This document shows positions 17,174 to 27,524 of a stretch of DNA of 64,000 nt, in pieces. Origin of the DNA: SG8-40 sp963792855 (GTDB lineage Bacteria; Pseudomonadota; Gammaproteobacteria; Burkholderiales; Eutrophovitaceae). Numbering within the stretch: the stretch's first letter is position 1; each line of letters opens with the position of its first letter. Under the pieces are notes generated by a model. It did no database searches. It saw nothing but the letters and a program-made list of their open reading frames with translations, and was not told the DNA's origin. The stretch is from positions 124,001 through 188,000 of the forward strand of contig CAWBXZ010000006.1 in assembly GCA_963792855.1 (NCBI GenBank), in the 5' to 3' direction. A program made the translations under genes and the position numbers.

Positions 17174-19003
17174 CTATTCTACGGTGACGGACTTCGCCAG
17201 GTTTCTTGGCTTGTCGACATCCGTGCCCTTTACCAGTGCCGCATGATACGCAAGAAGCTGTAACGGCACAGTGTGCAGTATAGGACTCAGGTGGCCCGCG
17301 TGCTCAATCATCTGAATGACGTGAACCCCGGGGGAAGAATGTATCTGCGAATCTGCATCAGCAAACACATACAGTTCGCCGCCGCGCGCGCTGACTTCCT
17401 GCAGGTTCGACTTGAGCTTCTCCAGTAAAGCGTCATTAGGGGCGATCGTAACGACCGGCATGTCCTTGTCAACCAGTGCCAGCGGTCCGTGCTTCAATTC
17501 GCCCGCCGGGTATGCCTCCGCATGGATATAGGAGATCTCCTTGAGTTTCAACGCACCTTCGAGCGCAATCGGATAATGCACGCCGCGCCCGAGAAACAGC
17601 GCGTTGTGTTTTGTCGAGAAGCGTTTGGCCCATTCTTTCACTTGCGGTTCCAGCGAAAGCACGTGATTCAGGGCTGCGGGCAGATGTCTCAGTGACTGGA
17701 TGTGGCCGCGTTCCTCCTCGGCGCTCAACTGGCCTCTGGTTTTTGCCAGCACCAGGGTCAGCAAAAAGAGCGACGCCAGTTGTGTGGTAAAAGCCTTGGT
17801 CGAGGCAACTCCGATTTCCGGGCCGGCCCGGGTGAGAAACCGCAGGGCGGCATGGCGAATCAGGGAGGATTCGGGTACGTTGCAGATTGCGAGGGTGCGT
17901 TTCTGTCCCAGTGCCTTGGCGTGCTGCAGAGCGGCAATGGTGTCGGCCGTCTCGCCCGACTGGGAAATGGTGATGATCAGCGCGTTGGGATTCGGTACCG
18001 TCGTGCGATAGCGGAACTCGGATGCTATTTCAACGGAACACGGCAATCCGGCAATGGCTTCGATCCAGTAACGTGCCGTCAGCCCTGCGTGATAACTCGT
18101 CCCGCAAGCGAGAATGGTGACCGACTCGACGCCGGATAGCACTTCCTCAGCGTCGGCGCCGAACAGTTGCGGGACAATTGATTGCGCGCCAACGACCATT
18201 TCCAGCGTTGCCGCAACAGCGCCCGGTTGCTCGAATATTTCCTTTTGCATGTAGTGCTGATAAGGGCCAAGCTCCACGGCATCGGCGCTGAGCTGGCTTT
18301 CATGCACCGGGCGTTCCACGTCGTTGCCGTCGCGGTCGGTGATCCGGTACCCGTTGCGGCGCAGTTCGACAACGTCGCCCTCTTCCAGGTAAACCATTTT
18401 CCTGGTCACCTGCAACAGAGCCGACGCGTCGCTGGCGCAGAACTGCTCGCCATCGCCCAGCCCCAATAGCAGCGGCGCGCCCTCGCGGGCGACGATCATC
18501 CGGTCTGGTTCGTTCTCGGACAGGACGGCGATTGCGAACGCACCCTTCAGTTCGCCCACAGCGTGCCGGACCGCATCGAACAGATCCTCGGCGTCCTCGA
18601 GATGCGAATGCACCAGGTGCGCAACAACTTCCGTATCAGTGTCGGAATCAAACACGTAACCGGCCTTTATCAGCCGGGCGCGAATGCGCTCATGATTTTC
18701 GATAATTCCATTGTGGACGATCGCCAGCCCGTCGCGGCTGATGTGCGGATGCGCATTGCGCTCGCTCGGCGCGCCATGGGTTGCCCAGCGAGTGTGGGCA
18801 ATGCCGGACAGCCCGGTAAGGTGGCTCTGCTCGGCTCTTTCGGCAAGCCCGCAAACCCGGCCGACGCTGCGCAATCTGTGCAACCCGTTATTGAGTACCG
18901 CAAGCCCTGCCGAATCGTACCCCCGATACTCGAGTTTACGCAGACCCTCCAGCAGTACCGGGACAACGTCGCGCGCTGCAATCGCTCCTACGATTCCACA
19001 CAT
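17174..19003 (-). CDS. glmS: Glutamine-fructose-6-phosphate aminotransferase (isomerizing)
   Basis: GlmS (609 residues) makes glucosamine-6-phosphate for peptidoglycan and LPS. Starts MCGIVGAIAAR, with Cys2 as the N-terminal glutaminase nucleophile, followed by RGYDSAGLAV and THGAPSERNAHPH. The C-terminal half has two SIS sugar-isomerase domains (ACGTSYHAGL, SQSGETADT, LGRGVHYPIALEGALKLKEISY) and the conserved end RNLAKSVTVE. Full length. It lies just downstream of glmU, the gene for the next cytoplasmic steps, on the same strand with a 75-bp gap. No glmS ribozyme is expected or seen. Confidence 0.97.
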   Translation of the reverse strand: MCGIVGAIAARDVVPVLLEGLRKLEYRGYDSAGLAVLNNGLHRLRSVGRVCGLAERAEQSHLTGLSGIAHTRWATHGAPSERNAHPHISRDGLAIVHNGIIENHERIRARLIKAGYVFDSDTDTEVVAHLVHSHLEDAEDLFDAVRHAVGELKGAFAIAVLSENEPDRMIVAREGAPLLLGLGDGEQFCASDASALLQVTRKMVYLEEGDVVELRRNGYRITDRDGNDVERPVHESQLSADAVELGPYQHYMQKEIFEQPGAVAATLEMVVGAQSIVPQLFGADAEEVLSGVESVTILACGTSYHAGLTARYWIEAIAGLPCSVEIASEFRYRTTVPNPNALIITISQSGETADTIAALQHAKALGQKRTLAICNVPESSLIRHAALRFLTRAGPEIGVASTKAFTTQLASLFLLTLVLAKTRGQLSAEEERGHIQSLRHLPAALNHVLSLEPQVKEWAKRFSTKHNALFLGRGVHYPIALEGALKLKEISYIHAEAYPAGELKHGPLALVDKDMPVVTIAPNDALLEKLKSNLQEVSARGGELYVFADADSQIHSSPGVHVIQMIEHAGHLSPILHTVPLQLLAYHAALVKGTDVDKPRNLAKSVTVE

Positions 19004-19078
19004 GGCAAGAATGCTTTCTGAATGTCGTTGTGCATCCCTAGGTTCAAGGCATGAAACATACCAACGAAGGGCGCGACG

Positions 19079-20444
19079 TTACTTGCGTTTGGACTTGACC
19101 GGGCGCTTCCATCCCGGAATGGTGATCTGTTTGCTGCGGGAGATGGTCAGTTCACCTGCTGGCGTGTCTTTGGTAATCGTGCTGCCCGCGCCGATCGTGC
19201 TTCCGGCGCCAATCGTGACTGGCGCTACAAGTTGCGTATCGGAACCGATGAAAACGTCATCCTCGATAATGGTTTGATGTTTATTGGCGCCGTCATAGTT
19301 GCAGGTGATGGTGCCGGCGCCGATGTTGACGTGATTTCCGACACTACTGTCGCCGATGTACGAAAGATGGTTGGCTTTCGAACCATTGCCGATCCTGGAG
19401 GCCTTCATTTCGACAAAATTGCCAATCCGTACCTCATTGGCGAGCCGGTTTCCTGGCCGCAACCGGGCGTAAGGCCCTATACGGCAGGCGCTCCCGGTCG
19501 TTGCGTCCTCGATGTGGCAAAAGGGCAGGACTTCGCTGTCCGGTCCGATATGGGTCTGGCTTATCACGCAATTGGCGCCGATCGAGACCCGGTCGCCCAG
19601 CACCACATCGCCTTCGAATACGCAGTTGACGTCTATCGTGACATCCCTGCCGCAGGTCAGGCTTCCCCGGACGTCGATGCGGGTGGGGTCGATGACGCTG
19701 ACGCCTTGCTGGAGCAGTTTCTGTGCGTTTTCCCATTGATAGATACGCTCGAGGCGCGCGAGCTGCGCCTTGCTGTTAACGCCAAGCACTTCGAACTCGT
19801 GCTCGGGCGACGCCGTCGTAATTTCGACACGCTCTCGCGCTGCTTCGGCGACGATGTCGGTCAGGTAGTATTCGCCCTGGGCGTTGTTGTTTTCAATGCG
19901 CGACAGCCATTGTTTCAGGCGCGAAGTGGAAGCGGCCAGCAACCCCGTGTTGATTTCCTTTATCGAACGCTGTTTTGCCGTGGCGTCGCTTTCCTCGACG
20001 ATCTGCGTGACGCGCCCGGCTCGATTGCGGACGATGCGCCCATAACCTTGTGGGTTGTCCATCCCCATTGTCAGCAATGCCAGTTCTGCGCGCGCAGCGA
20101 GCAAACGGGTCAGTGTCTCGGCCCTGATCAGGGGCACGTCACCGTAAAGAACCAGTGTCGTGTCCGACTGGAGAACAGGCAACGCCTGTTGCACCGCGTG
20201 CCCGGTGCCCAGTTGCGGTTCCTGGCAGACAAAGTCGATGTCCGTCCGCCCTGGTTCGCTCAAGAACCGCTTCCCCGCCGTGGCCATAAACGACGACAAT
20301 TCGGCGCGCGGCCAGAGCGCGTGCCACTGAAATGACGTGATCGAGCATTGGCCGGCCCGCCAGCGAATGCAGAACTTTCGGGATGTCGGAATGCATTCGC
20401 GTGCCTTTTCCGGCAGCGAGGATGACAACGTCGAGATCGGACAT
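19079..20444 (-). CDS. glmU: GlmU uridylyltransferase/acetyltransferase with a one-base frameshift
   Basis: Bifunctional enzyme that acetylates glucosamine-1-phosphate and forms UDP-GlcNAc. The N-terminal pyrophosphorylase starts at ATG 20444 (DVVILAAGKGTRMHSD) and is in frame to YGHGGE; from there the homologous sequence (DIDFVCQEPQLGTGHAVQQ) continues one frame over and runs intact to the stop at 19079, ending in the left-handed beta-helix acetyltransferase domain (IGAGTITCNYDGANKHQT). Removing one G from the GGGG run (CCCC at 20273-20276) restores a 454-residue protein with exactly the E. coli spacing between GHGG and LGTGHA. As written the gene is broken; since GlmU is essential, a sequencing error is the likeliest cause. 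Confidence 0.9.
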
Positions 20445-20602
20445 GATTCAGCGCGGATGAGTGATGAACAATGGCGGCGCGATTATCGCACAGGGCGTTT
20501 CCCGGTCTCCGCCAGCACCGTGGTACCAAGTGCGTGCAGCAAGAATCATGCTGCGGCAACAGCAGGCTTCGCAACAATCGATATGCAGTGATGCTCTTGC
20601 CC

Positions 20603-20660
20603 AGGGCCTGTTAACGCATATTTGGTCGACGCGCCGATCACTTATGTGTTAACAGGCCCT
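20603..20660. repeat. 18-bp inverted repeat with 22-nt loop, MITE- or terminator-like
   Basis: Left arm 20603-20620 and right arm 20643-20660 match as AGGGCCTGTTAAC-x-CATA inverted, with one mismatch in 18. Each arm contains GTTAAC. The right arm overlaps the stop codon of the beta-CASP RNase gene on the minus strand. There is no T-run, so it is not a standard intrinsic terminator; a tiny palindromic element or a large stem-loop protecting the mRNA end are alternatives. Confidence 0.6.
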
Positions 20661-22038
20661 AGATTTCATAGGTGTCGCGTCTGGCGGGAACCTCGACTTT
20701 CCATCCAAACCGTTGCCGGACGGTGTCAGCGAAATCAAGTGCGGTCGTTGCTTCGCCGTGCACCACAAATGTTCTCGCCGGTGCCCGGGAAAAATGTCCC
20801 AGCCAGTCCAGCAATGCAGCGCGATCGGCGTGCGCGGACAAACCGCCGATGGTGTAAATTCTCGCCGCAACCGGCACATCGTCACCGTAGATGCGAACGG
20901 ATTTGCTGCCGTCCACAATGCGTCGACCGAGTGTTCCGGCAGCCTGAAAACCGGTGAAAATGACAGAGGATTCCTTACGCGGCAGATTGGCGCGCAAATG
21001 CCTTTTGATTCTTCCCGCATCGCACATTCCACTTGCGGAGATTATCAGCGCGCCGTGGTCGATTGCCGACAGCTTCCTCGATTCGGTGTGATCGTCAACG
21101 AAGCGTATGCGCGGCTGGTCGCCATTTTCCTGAATCCAGCGCATCGCCTCGATAGCGTCGTCGTCGGCGATTTTAAGGTGTTTGAGAGTGATTTCAGTCG
21201 CAGCGATCGCCATTGGCGAGTCCACATAAACATCCAGTTTCGGAATGCGTTGCTCGCGGAACAACTTGACGACCAGAAAAAGAAGATCCTGGGTGCGTCC
21301 AACGGCAAACGCCGGGACGATCACGTTGCCCTTGTTTTTTGTGATCGTTTCGGTCACGGCCCGGGCGAATTCCTCAACGGTATCAGCCATCGACTTGTGC
21401 TGCCGGTTACCGTAAGTCGATTCGATCAACAGCACGTCTGCTGAATCCACGTGAACGGGATCCTCAACGATCGGATGCCCGGGCTGTCCGATATCGCCCG
21501 AGAAAACCAGTTTGCGGCGCTTGCCGCTCTCGTCGACCCAGACCTCCAGTATTGAGGAGCCGAGAATATGGCCGGCATCGCGGAATATGCACTGAACACT
21601 GCGGTGCGGCGCGACCTTTCGATCGTATTCGGTTCTCTGGACCTGTTTGTTGGCGAGCTCGGCTTGTTTGACTGTGTAAAGCGGCTGATGTCGCTTGCCG
21701 GCATGCTTGCGCCACTCGGCTTCGCGTTCCTGGATGTAGGCCGCATCGGTCAGCATGACGACCAGGAGATCCGCTGTTGCCGAAGTACAGAATATCGGTC
21801 CCTTATAGCCAAGCGCGACCAGTTTGGGCAACAGGCCGGAATGATCCAGATGGGCGTGTGTGAGCAGCACGAAGTCGAGCCTGCTGACATCGAATTCGAA
21901 AGGCCGCCTGTTTTTGCGTACCGCGTCTCCCGCGCCCTGAAACAAGCCGCAATCGACGATAAAACGCACCGACGATGTTTCAACCAAATAGCATGACCCG
22001 GTGACTTCCTGCGCGGCGCCAAAAAAGGAAATTCTCAT
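20659..22038 (-). CDS. Metallo-beta-lactamase/beta-CASP RNA-processing exonuclease
   Basis: A 459-residue hydrolase of the CPSF73/RNase J-like superfamily. MBL zinc motif THAHLDHSGLLPK at about residues 59-71, further metal ligands in DAGHILGSS and FSGDIG, and beta-CASP motifs: the SATADLL segment, the VPAFAVGRTQDLL stretch, an ASGMCDAGRIKRHL box and the final GGLSAHADR/VVHGE histidines. Such proteins are usually 5'-3' exo/endoribonucleases acting in the cytoplasm. It is monocistronic here, transcribed toward glmU with a 214-bp gap. The exact RNA substrate is unknown. Confidence 0.9.
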   Translation of the reverse strand: MRISFFGAAQEVTGSCYLVETSSVRFIVDCGLFQGAGDAVRKNRRPFEFDVSRLDFVLLTHAHLDHSGLLPKLVALGYKGPIFCTSATADLLVVMLTDAAYIQEREAEWRKHAGKRHQPLYTVKQAELANKQVQRTEYDRKVAPHRSVQCIFRDAGHILGSSILEVWVDESGKRRKLVFSGDIGQPGHPIVEDPVHVDSADVLLIESTYGNRQHKSMADTVEEFARAVTETITKNKGNVIVPAFAVGRTQDLLFLVVKLFREQRIPKLDVYVDSPMAIAATEITLKHLKIADDDAIEAMRWIQENGDQPRIRFVDDHTESRKLSAIDHGALIISASGMCDAGRIKRHLRANLPRKESSVIFTGFQAAGTLGRRIVDGSKSVRIYGDDVPVAARIYTIGGLSAHADRAALLDWLGHFSRAPARTFVVHGEATTALDFADTVRQRFGWKVEVPARRDTYEI

Positions 22039-22319
22039 TGTCTCGTAAGCCAGTCTGATTGTTGTTTTTGCAACGGCAACAACCCAATTGTATGCGTCAA
22101 ACAGTAAAGGTCCCGGTTATGCGCAAAGGCAGTTTCAGCCTGTGTCGTGAGCGGACAGCGCCGGAATTGTTGCAAATCCGGATGAAAACTGCTGGCATTG
22201 CGCCTATGACACGCATTGCAGCTTTGCACCTGGCGCGCGTGATGCTTTAGGTAACCGCAAGCGTTGCATTTGTTGCGTTGTCGAATACTGATCGTGTTTC
22301 GTAACCAGGAGGCGAGTTC

Positions 22320-22958
22320 ATGGACTTTGCTGAATGTATCTCCGATCAAATTGCCGCCGCCGGCCGCCCTCTCGTTGGCGTGACCCTGGCGGCGGTGCCC
22401 TGTCCGGACACGCCGTTGATCCTGACCCTGCACTGGCATGGCTTCGTCGAAGAGCGTATTGCGCCGGTCGAGAGCGCGACGCCGGTTCGCTTTTCATCGA
22501 TTCCCAGCTCGGCGCTGCAGCTCAACATACGCTGGGCAGACCTGTTGTCGCTCGATCTGGCGGCGATGGAGGCGGGATGGGAGCTGGGCGCCTGGGACGT
22601 TTCCAGGACCGAACGGCGGGGTTGCGTCAGACCCGGTGCCCCTGAAAAAGAGGCGATGGAATGCCGCCAGGCGTTCGCTTCGCTGCCGGCCGGTGAGCGC
22701 GGCGAGCAATGGGTGGTGTCGGAAGCGCCGGATGCAGAAGACCTGTTGGACGTGGCGGCGCGCAGCGGTTACGTGCTCTGGTCGTTCCGGCCGGTGCACG
22801 GCGGCATCTGGGCCGAGGTGGCCGACGACGCGACGTTGCGCGCTGATGGCACCCGGCAACCGCCATGTCCGCACCACCCGGTACCCCCCGGCGGGCGCAA
22901 GATGCATCGCATGGTTTATCGCTTCGGCGTCGCTGCCAGCGGGATCGCAACGAACTGA
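22320..22958 (+). CDS. Hypothetical protein, unknown function
   Basis: A 212-residue soluble protein with no signal peptide or membrane segment and no motif I recognise. It is Ala/Trp-rich, with a C-terminal stretch containing PPCPHHPVPPGGRK (Cys-x-His-His, conceivably metal binding) before MHRMVYRFGV. A strong ribosome site, AACCAGGAGGCGAG, precedes the ATG, and codon use looks like its neighbours, so I accept it as a real gene. It stands alone between the RNase gene and groES; the 281 bp upstream hold no clear promoter. Confidence 0.7.
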   Translation: MDFAECISDQIAAAGRPLVGVTLAAVPCPDTPLILTLHWHGFVEERIAPVESATPVRFSSIPSSALQLNIRWADLLSLDLAAMEAGWELGAWDVSRTERRGCVRPGAPEKEAMECRQAFASLPAGERGEQWVVSEAPDAEDLLDVAARSGYVLWSFRPVHGGIWAEVADDATLRADGTRQPPCPHHPVPPGGRKMHRMVYRFGVAASGIATN

Positions 22959-23117
22959 TTGCGCCGGGCGTTTGTCCGGTCAGTGCCTGTTCTGACGGGT
23001 GGTGATTCCGATCGGCATCAGCACCGGTTGGCGCCAGACCGGATTGCCTCGATGTAAAAGTAGGCGCTTACTCCGATTTTTCTCCTTCCAGTAAGTGATT
23101 TTTCTTTCAACAACCTG

Positions 23118-23146
23118 TTGAAAACTGCCTTGGTCGCCCCTATCAT
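23118..23146 (+). promoter_or_regulatory. groESL promoter (sigma-70 with overlapping sigma-32-like elements)
   Basis: TTGAAA at 23118-23123 and TATCAT at 23141-23146 with an ideal 17-bp spacer. The same stretch also reads GTTGAAA-N13-CCCCTAT, close to the heat-shock sigma-32 consensus (CTTGAAA / CCCCAT). The CIRCE operator starts at the -10 element. Confidence 0.75.
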
Positions 23147-23172
23147 TAGCACTCGTCTGGACTGAGTGCTAA
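23146..23172. promoter_or_regulatory. CIRCE operator (HrcA-binding site)
   Basis: A perfect TTAGCACTC-N9-GAGTGCTAA inverted repeat, the binding site of the heat-shock repressor HrcA. It overlaps the -10 region and presumed start point of groESL, so HrcA would block transcription. hrcA itself is not in this window. Confidence 0.97.
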
Positions 23173-23245
23173 CAAAGCCACTTCGGCCGAGCCCAGAAAA
23201 ATCCTCTTGTAGTTTATTTCGTTGATTATGAAGGAGAAATCAGCA

Positions 23246-23539
23246 ATGAAAATTCGTCCCCTGCACGATCGGGTGATCGTCAAGCGTCTGGAAGAAGAGC
23301 GCAAGACCGAGTCGGGCATCGTCATTCCCGATTCCGCCGCAGAAAAACCCGACACCGGCGAAGTCATCGCCATCGGTACCGGCAAACTGCTCGAAGACGG
23401 AAAGGTTCGGCCTCTGGATGTCAAGAAGGGCGACAAGGTTCTGTTCGGCAAGTATTCGGGACAGACCGTCAAGATCGAAGGTGAAGAGATGCTGGTAATG
23501 CGCGAAGAGGACATCATGGGTGTCCTGGTCGCCGCCTGA
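23246..23539 (+). CDS. groES: Co-chaperonin GroES
   Basis: A 97-residue heptameric lid of the GroEL folding chamber. Starts MKIRPLHDRVIVKRLEEE and contains the mobile loop (ERKTESGIVIPDSAAEKP, with the IVI hydrophobic tripeptide that binds GroEL). AAGGAG at 23231-23236 sets the ATG at 23246; the longer open frame to 23222 has no such support. It lies 73 bp after the CIRCE operator and is co-transcribed with groEL. Confidence 0.97.
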   Translation: MKIRPLHDRVIVKRLEEERKTESGIVIPDSAAEKPDTGEVIAIGTGKLLEDGKVRPLDVKKGDKVLFGKYSGQTVKIEGEEMLVMREEDIMGVLVAA

Positions 23540-23590
23540 CGCGAGTGATTGGACCTCTTCCCGTTCTGAACAGTTAACAGGAGTAAGCAA

Positions 23591-25234
<1,644 letters not shown>

Positions 25235-25283
25235 GCTTGGCGTTGGCCGCGCCTTTGGCGTTGCGCGTCATACTCGCTCAAGG

Positions 25284-25312
25284 GGCCCCGCTATCAGCGG
25301 GGCCTTTTTTTT
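25284..25312 (+). terminator. Intrinsic terminator of groESL
   Basis: GGCCCCGC-TATCA-GCGGGGCC, an 8-bp perfect GC-rich stem, followed directly by eight T. Confidence 0.95.
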
Positions 25313-25346
25313 GCGCACTGCGCACTTTATTTTTGCGCACTGCGCA
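25312..25346. promoter_or_regulatory. Two direct copies of a 13-bp palindromic site, operator candidate
   Basis: TGCGCACTGCGCA occurs at 25312-25324 and again at 25334-25346. Each is a near-palindrome of two TGCGCA hexamers, and the copies are 22 bp apart, that is two helical turns, so a dimeric regulator could bind both on one DNA face. A -10-like TATGAT lies at 25370-25375 and the symporter genes start at 25424, so the pair sits where an activator would bind. Confidence 0.55.
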
Positions 25347-25423
25347 AAGGCGCTTGCATGCGCATGGGTTATGATGCGGCGGTATCACAAAAAACAAAGA
25401 AATCTGCCAGGGGGAGTTCAAAC

Positions 25424-25675
25424 ATGAAAAATCCGCAGGGGTATTGGAAAGCGAACCTCAGGATCCTGTTCGGGTGCCTGATCGTCTGGTTCGTTGCGTC
25501 ATATGGTTTCGGCATTATTGTTGCCGAGCCGCTCAATGCATTCAGCATCGGCGGATATCCGCTCGGGTTCTGGTTCGCCCAGCAGGGGTCGATCTATATC
25601 TTTCTGGCATTGATTTTCTTCTACGTCTGGCGAATGAACAAGCTGGATCGCGAATTCGACGTTCACGAAGACTGA
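25424..25675 (+). CDS. DUF4212 small subunit of a sodium/solute symporter
   Basis: An 83-residue membrane protein with two helices (about residues 12-34 and 46-68), an intervening PLNAFSIGGYPLGFWFAQQGS segment and a charged end (RMNKLDREFDV). These features match the DUF4212 family that is nearly always encoded just before an SSS-family transporter and is thought to be its small subunit. ATG at 25424 follows GGGGGAG; the longer frame to 25358 has no ribosome site. The partner gene begins 15 bp downstream. Confidence 0.9.
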   Translation: MKNPQGYWKANLRILFGCLIVWFVASYGFGIIVAEPLNAFSIGGYPLGFWFAQQGSIYIFLALIFFYVWRMNKLDREFDVHED

Positions 25676-25690
25676 CCCGGGGAGATTTCA

Positions 25691-27472
25691 ATGGAAGAAC
25701 TTAGAAACCTGACCTGGATCGTGGTCGGCGCCACATTTGCTCTCTACATCGGCATCGCCGTCTGGGCGCGGGCCGGCAATACCGGTGAGTTCTACGTCGC
25801 CGGCAAGGGCGTCAACCCGGTACTGAATGGCATGGCCACCGCGGCTGACTGGATGTCGGCGGCATCGTTCATCTCAATGGCCGGCCTGATTGCCTTCAGC
25901 GGCTATGACGCATCGGTGTATCTGATGGGTTGGACCGGAGGGTACGTGCTGCTCGCGCTGCTACTGGCGCCATACCTGCGTAAATTCGGCAAGTTCACGG
26001 TACCCGAATTTATCGGCGAGCGTTACTACTCGCAAACCGCGCGCATCGTGGCGGTTATCTGCCTGATCGTTGCCTCGATCACCTATGTCATTGGTCAGAT
26101 GAAGGGCATCGGTGTCGCTTTCTCGCGTTTTCTCGAAGTGAGTTACGAGGTCGGCTTGCTCAGCGGCATGGGTGTGGTCTTCTTCTACGCCGTGCTGGGT
26201 GGCATGAAGGGGATTACCTATACGCAGATTGCCCAGTATGTCGTGCTTATTTTTGCCTACACGGTGCCGGCTGTTTTCATTTCCCTGCAGCTGACCGGCA
26301 ATCCCATTCCGCAACTTGGACTCGGCAGCTCGGTTGCCGATGGTACCCACCTGTTGGCGAAACTCGATCAGGTGCTGGTCGAACTGGGATTCAATGAGTA
26401 CACGGTCAAGAAGGGCACATCGCTGAACATGGTTGCGCTGACCTTGTCACTGATGATTGGCACGGCGGGTCTGCCTCACGTCATCGTGCGTTTCTTCACG
26501 GTACCCCGGGTTCGCGACGCGCGTGCGTCTGCCGGATGGGCACTGTTCTTCATTGCCCTGCTCTACACGACGGCGCCAGCGGTCGGCGCGATGTCGATTT
26601 ACAACCTGATCAACACGATGCAGCCGGGTGAGATCGGATCGGACGCCGGTAACCTCGTCTACGAAGATCGTCCGCAGTGGTTCAAGAACTGGGAGCGAAC
26701 CGGCTTGCTGACCTTCGAGGACAAGAACGGTGACGGCCGCGTCCAGTACTACAACGACAATAATGCCCAGTTCGAGGCCATGGCCGAGTCGCAATACAAC
26801 TGGAATGGCAACGAGATGACGACAATCGATCGCGACATCATGGTGCTCGCCAATCCGGAGATTGCAAGGCTGCCCAATTGGGTGGTTGCGCTGGTCGTTG
26901 CAGGCGGGCTGGCGGCGGCGTTGTCGACGGCCGCTGGCCTTCTGATGGCCATCTCGTCGGCGGTTTCGCACGACCTGCTCAAGGGTGTTTTCATGCCCGG
27001 CATCTCGGAAAAAGCGGAATTGATGGCGGCGCGGGTCGCAATGGGTGGCGCGATTCTGATCGCCGGCTGGCTGGGGCTGCATCCACCGGGATTTGCGGCA
27101 CAGGTGGTGGCGCTGGCGTTCGGTCTGGCGGCGTCCTCCATATTCCCGGCCCTGATGTTCGGTATTTTCAACAAGCGACTGAACAGCACGGGCGCCGTGG
27201 TGGGCATGCTCGTTGGCCTGAGCAGTACGCTCGTGTACATCTTCATGTTCAAGGGCTGGCTGTTCATACCGGAAACCAACAACTTCCCCAACACGCCCGA
27301 TTACTGGTTGTTCGGGATCCAGCCGGAAGCCTTCGGGGCTGTGGGTGCCCTGCTCAACTTCGTGTCGGCCTGGGTGGTGTCAAAGTTGACGTCGCCGCCG
27401 CCGGAACACATCCAGCATCTGGTGGAAGATATCCGTGTGCCGCGAGGTGGCGGAGCGGCTGTCGCCCATTGA
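25691..27472 (+). CDS. Sodium:solute symporter (acetate/ActP-like family)
   Basis: A 593-residue inner-membrane transporter with about 13 helices. Family traits: GNTGEFYVAGKGVNPVLNGMATAADWMSAASF near the N-terminus (sodium-site region), GLPHVIVRFFTVP in the middle and the GGLAAALSTAAGLLMAISSAVSHD helix. A roughly 75-residue hydrophilic insertion at about residues 315-390 carries an EF-hand-like loop (DKNGDG, residues 344-349). Related proteins move acetate or other short monocarboxylates; substrate here is inferred only. It is paired with the DUF4212 gene and followed by a terminator. Confidence 0.9.
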   Translation: MEELRNLTWIVVGATFALYIGIAVWARAGNTGEFYVAGKGVNPVLNGMATAADWMSAASFISMAGLIAFSGYDASVYLMGWTGGYVLLALLLAPYLRKFGKFTVPEFIGERYYSQTARIVAVICLIVASITYVIGQMKGIGVAFSRFLEVSYEVGLLSGMGVVFFYAVLGGMKGITYTQIAQYVVLIFAYTVPAVFISLQLTGNPIPQLGLGSSVADGTHLLAKLDQVLVELGFNEYTVKKGTSLNMVALTLSLMIGTAGLPHVIVRFFTVPRVRDARASAGWALFFIALLYTTAPAVGAMSIYNLINTMQPGEIGSDAGNLVYEDRPQWFKNWERTGLLTFEDKNGDGRVQYYNDNNAQFEAMAESQYNWNGNEMTTIDRDIMVLANPEIARLPNWVVALVVAGGLAAALSTAAGLLMAISSAVSHDLLKGVFMPGISEKAELMAARVAMGGAILIAGWLGLHPPGFAAQVVALAFGLAASSIFPALMFGIFNKRLNSTGAVVGMLVGLSSTLVYIFMFKGWLFIPETNNFPNTPDYWLFGIQPEAFGAVGALLNFVSAWVVSKLTSPPPEHIQHLVEDIRVPRGGGAAVAH

Positions 27473-27492
27473 CCAGGCCGTTGGCATTATGA

Positions 27493-27524
27493 GAAGAGCC
27501 CCGCTTCGCCGGGGCTTTTCTTTT
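27493..27524 (+). terminator. Intrinsic terminator after the symporter
   Basis: AGCCCCG-CTTCGC-CGGGGCT followed by TTTCTTTT, a strong stem with a tetraloop-like turn and T-rich tail. Confidence 0.92.

Noticed and set aside
22035..22439. Minus-strand frame with CNAC/SCNAC motifs that looks zinc-ribbon-like
   Set aside because: The cysteine pairs arise from repeated GCATTGCA-type DNA; the frame overlaps the start of a better supported plus-strand gene and lacks a ribosome site.
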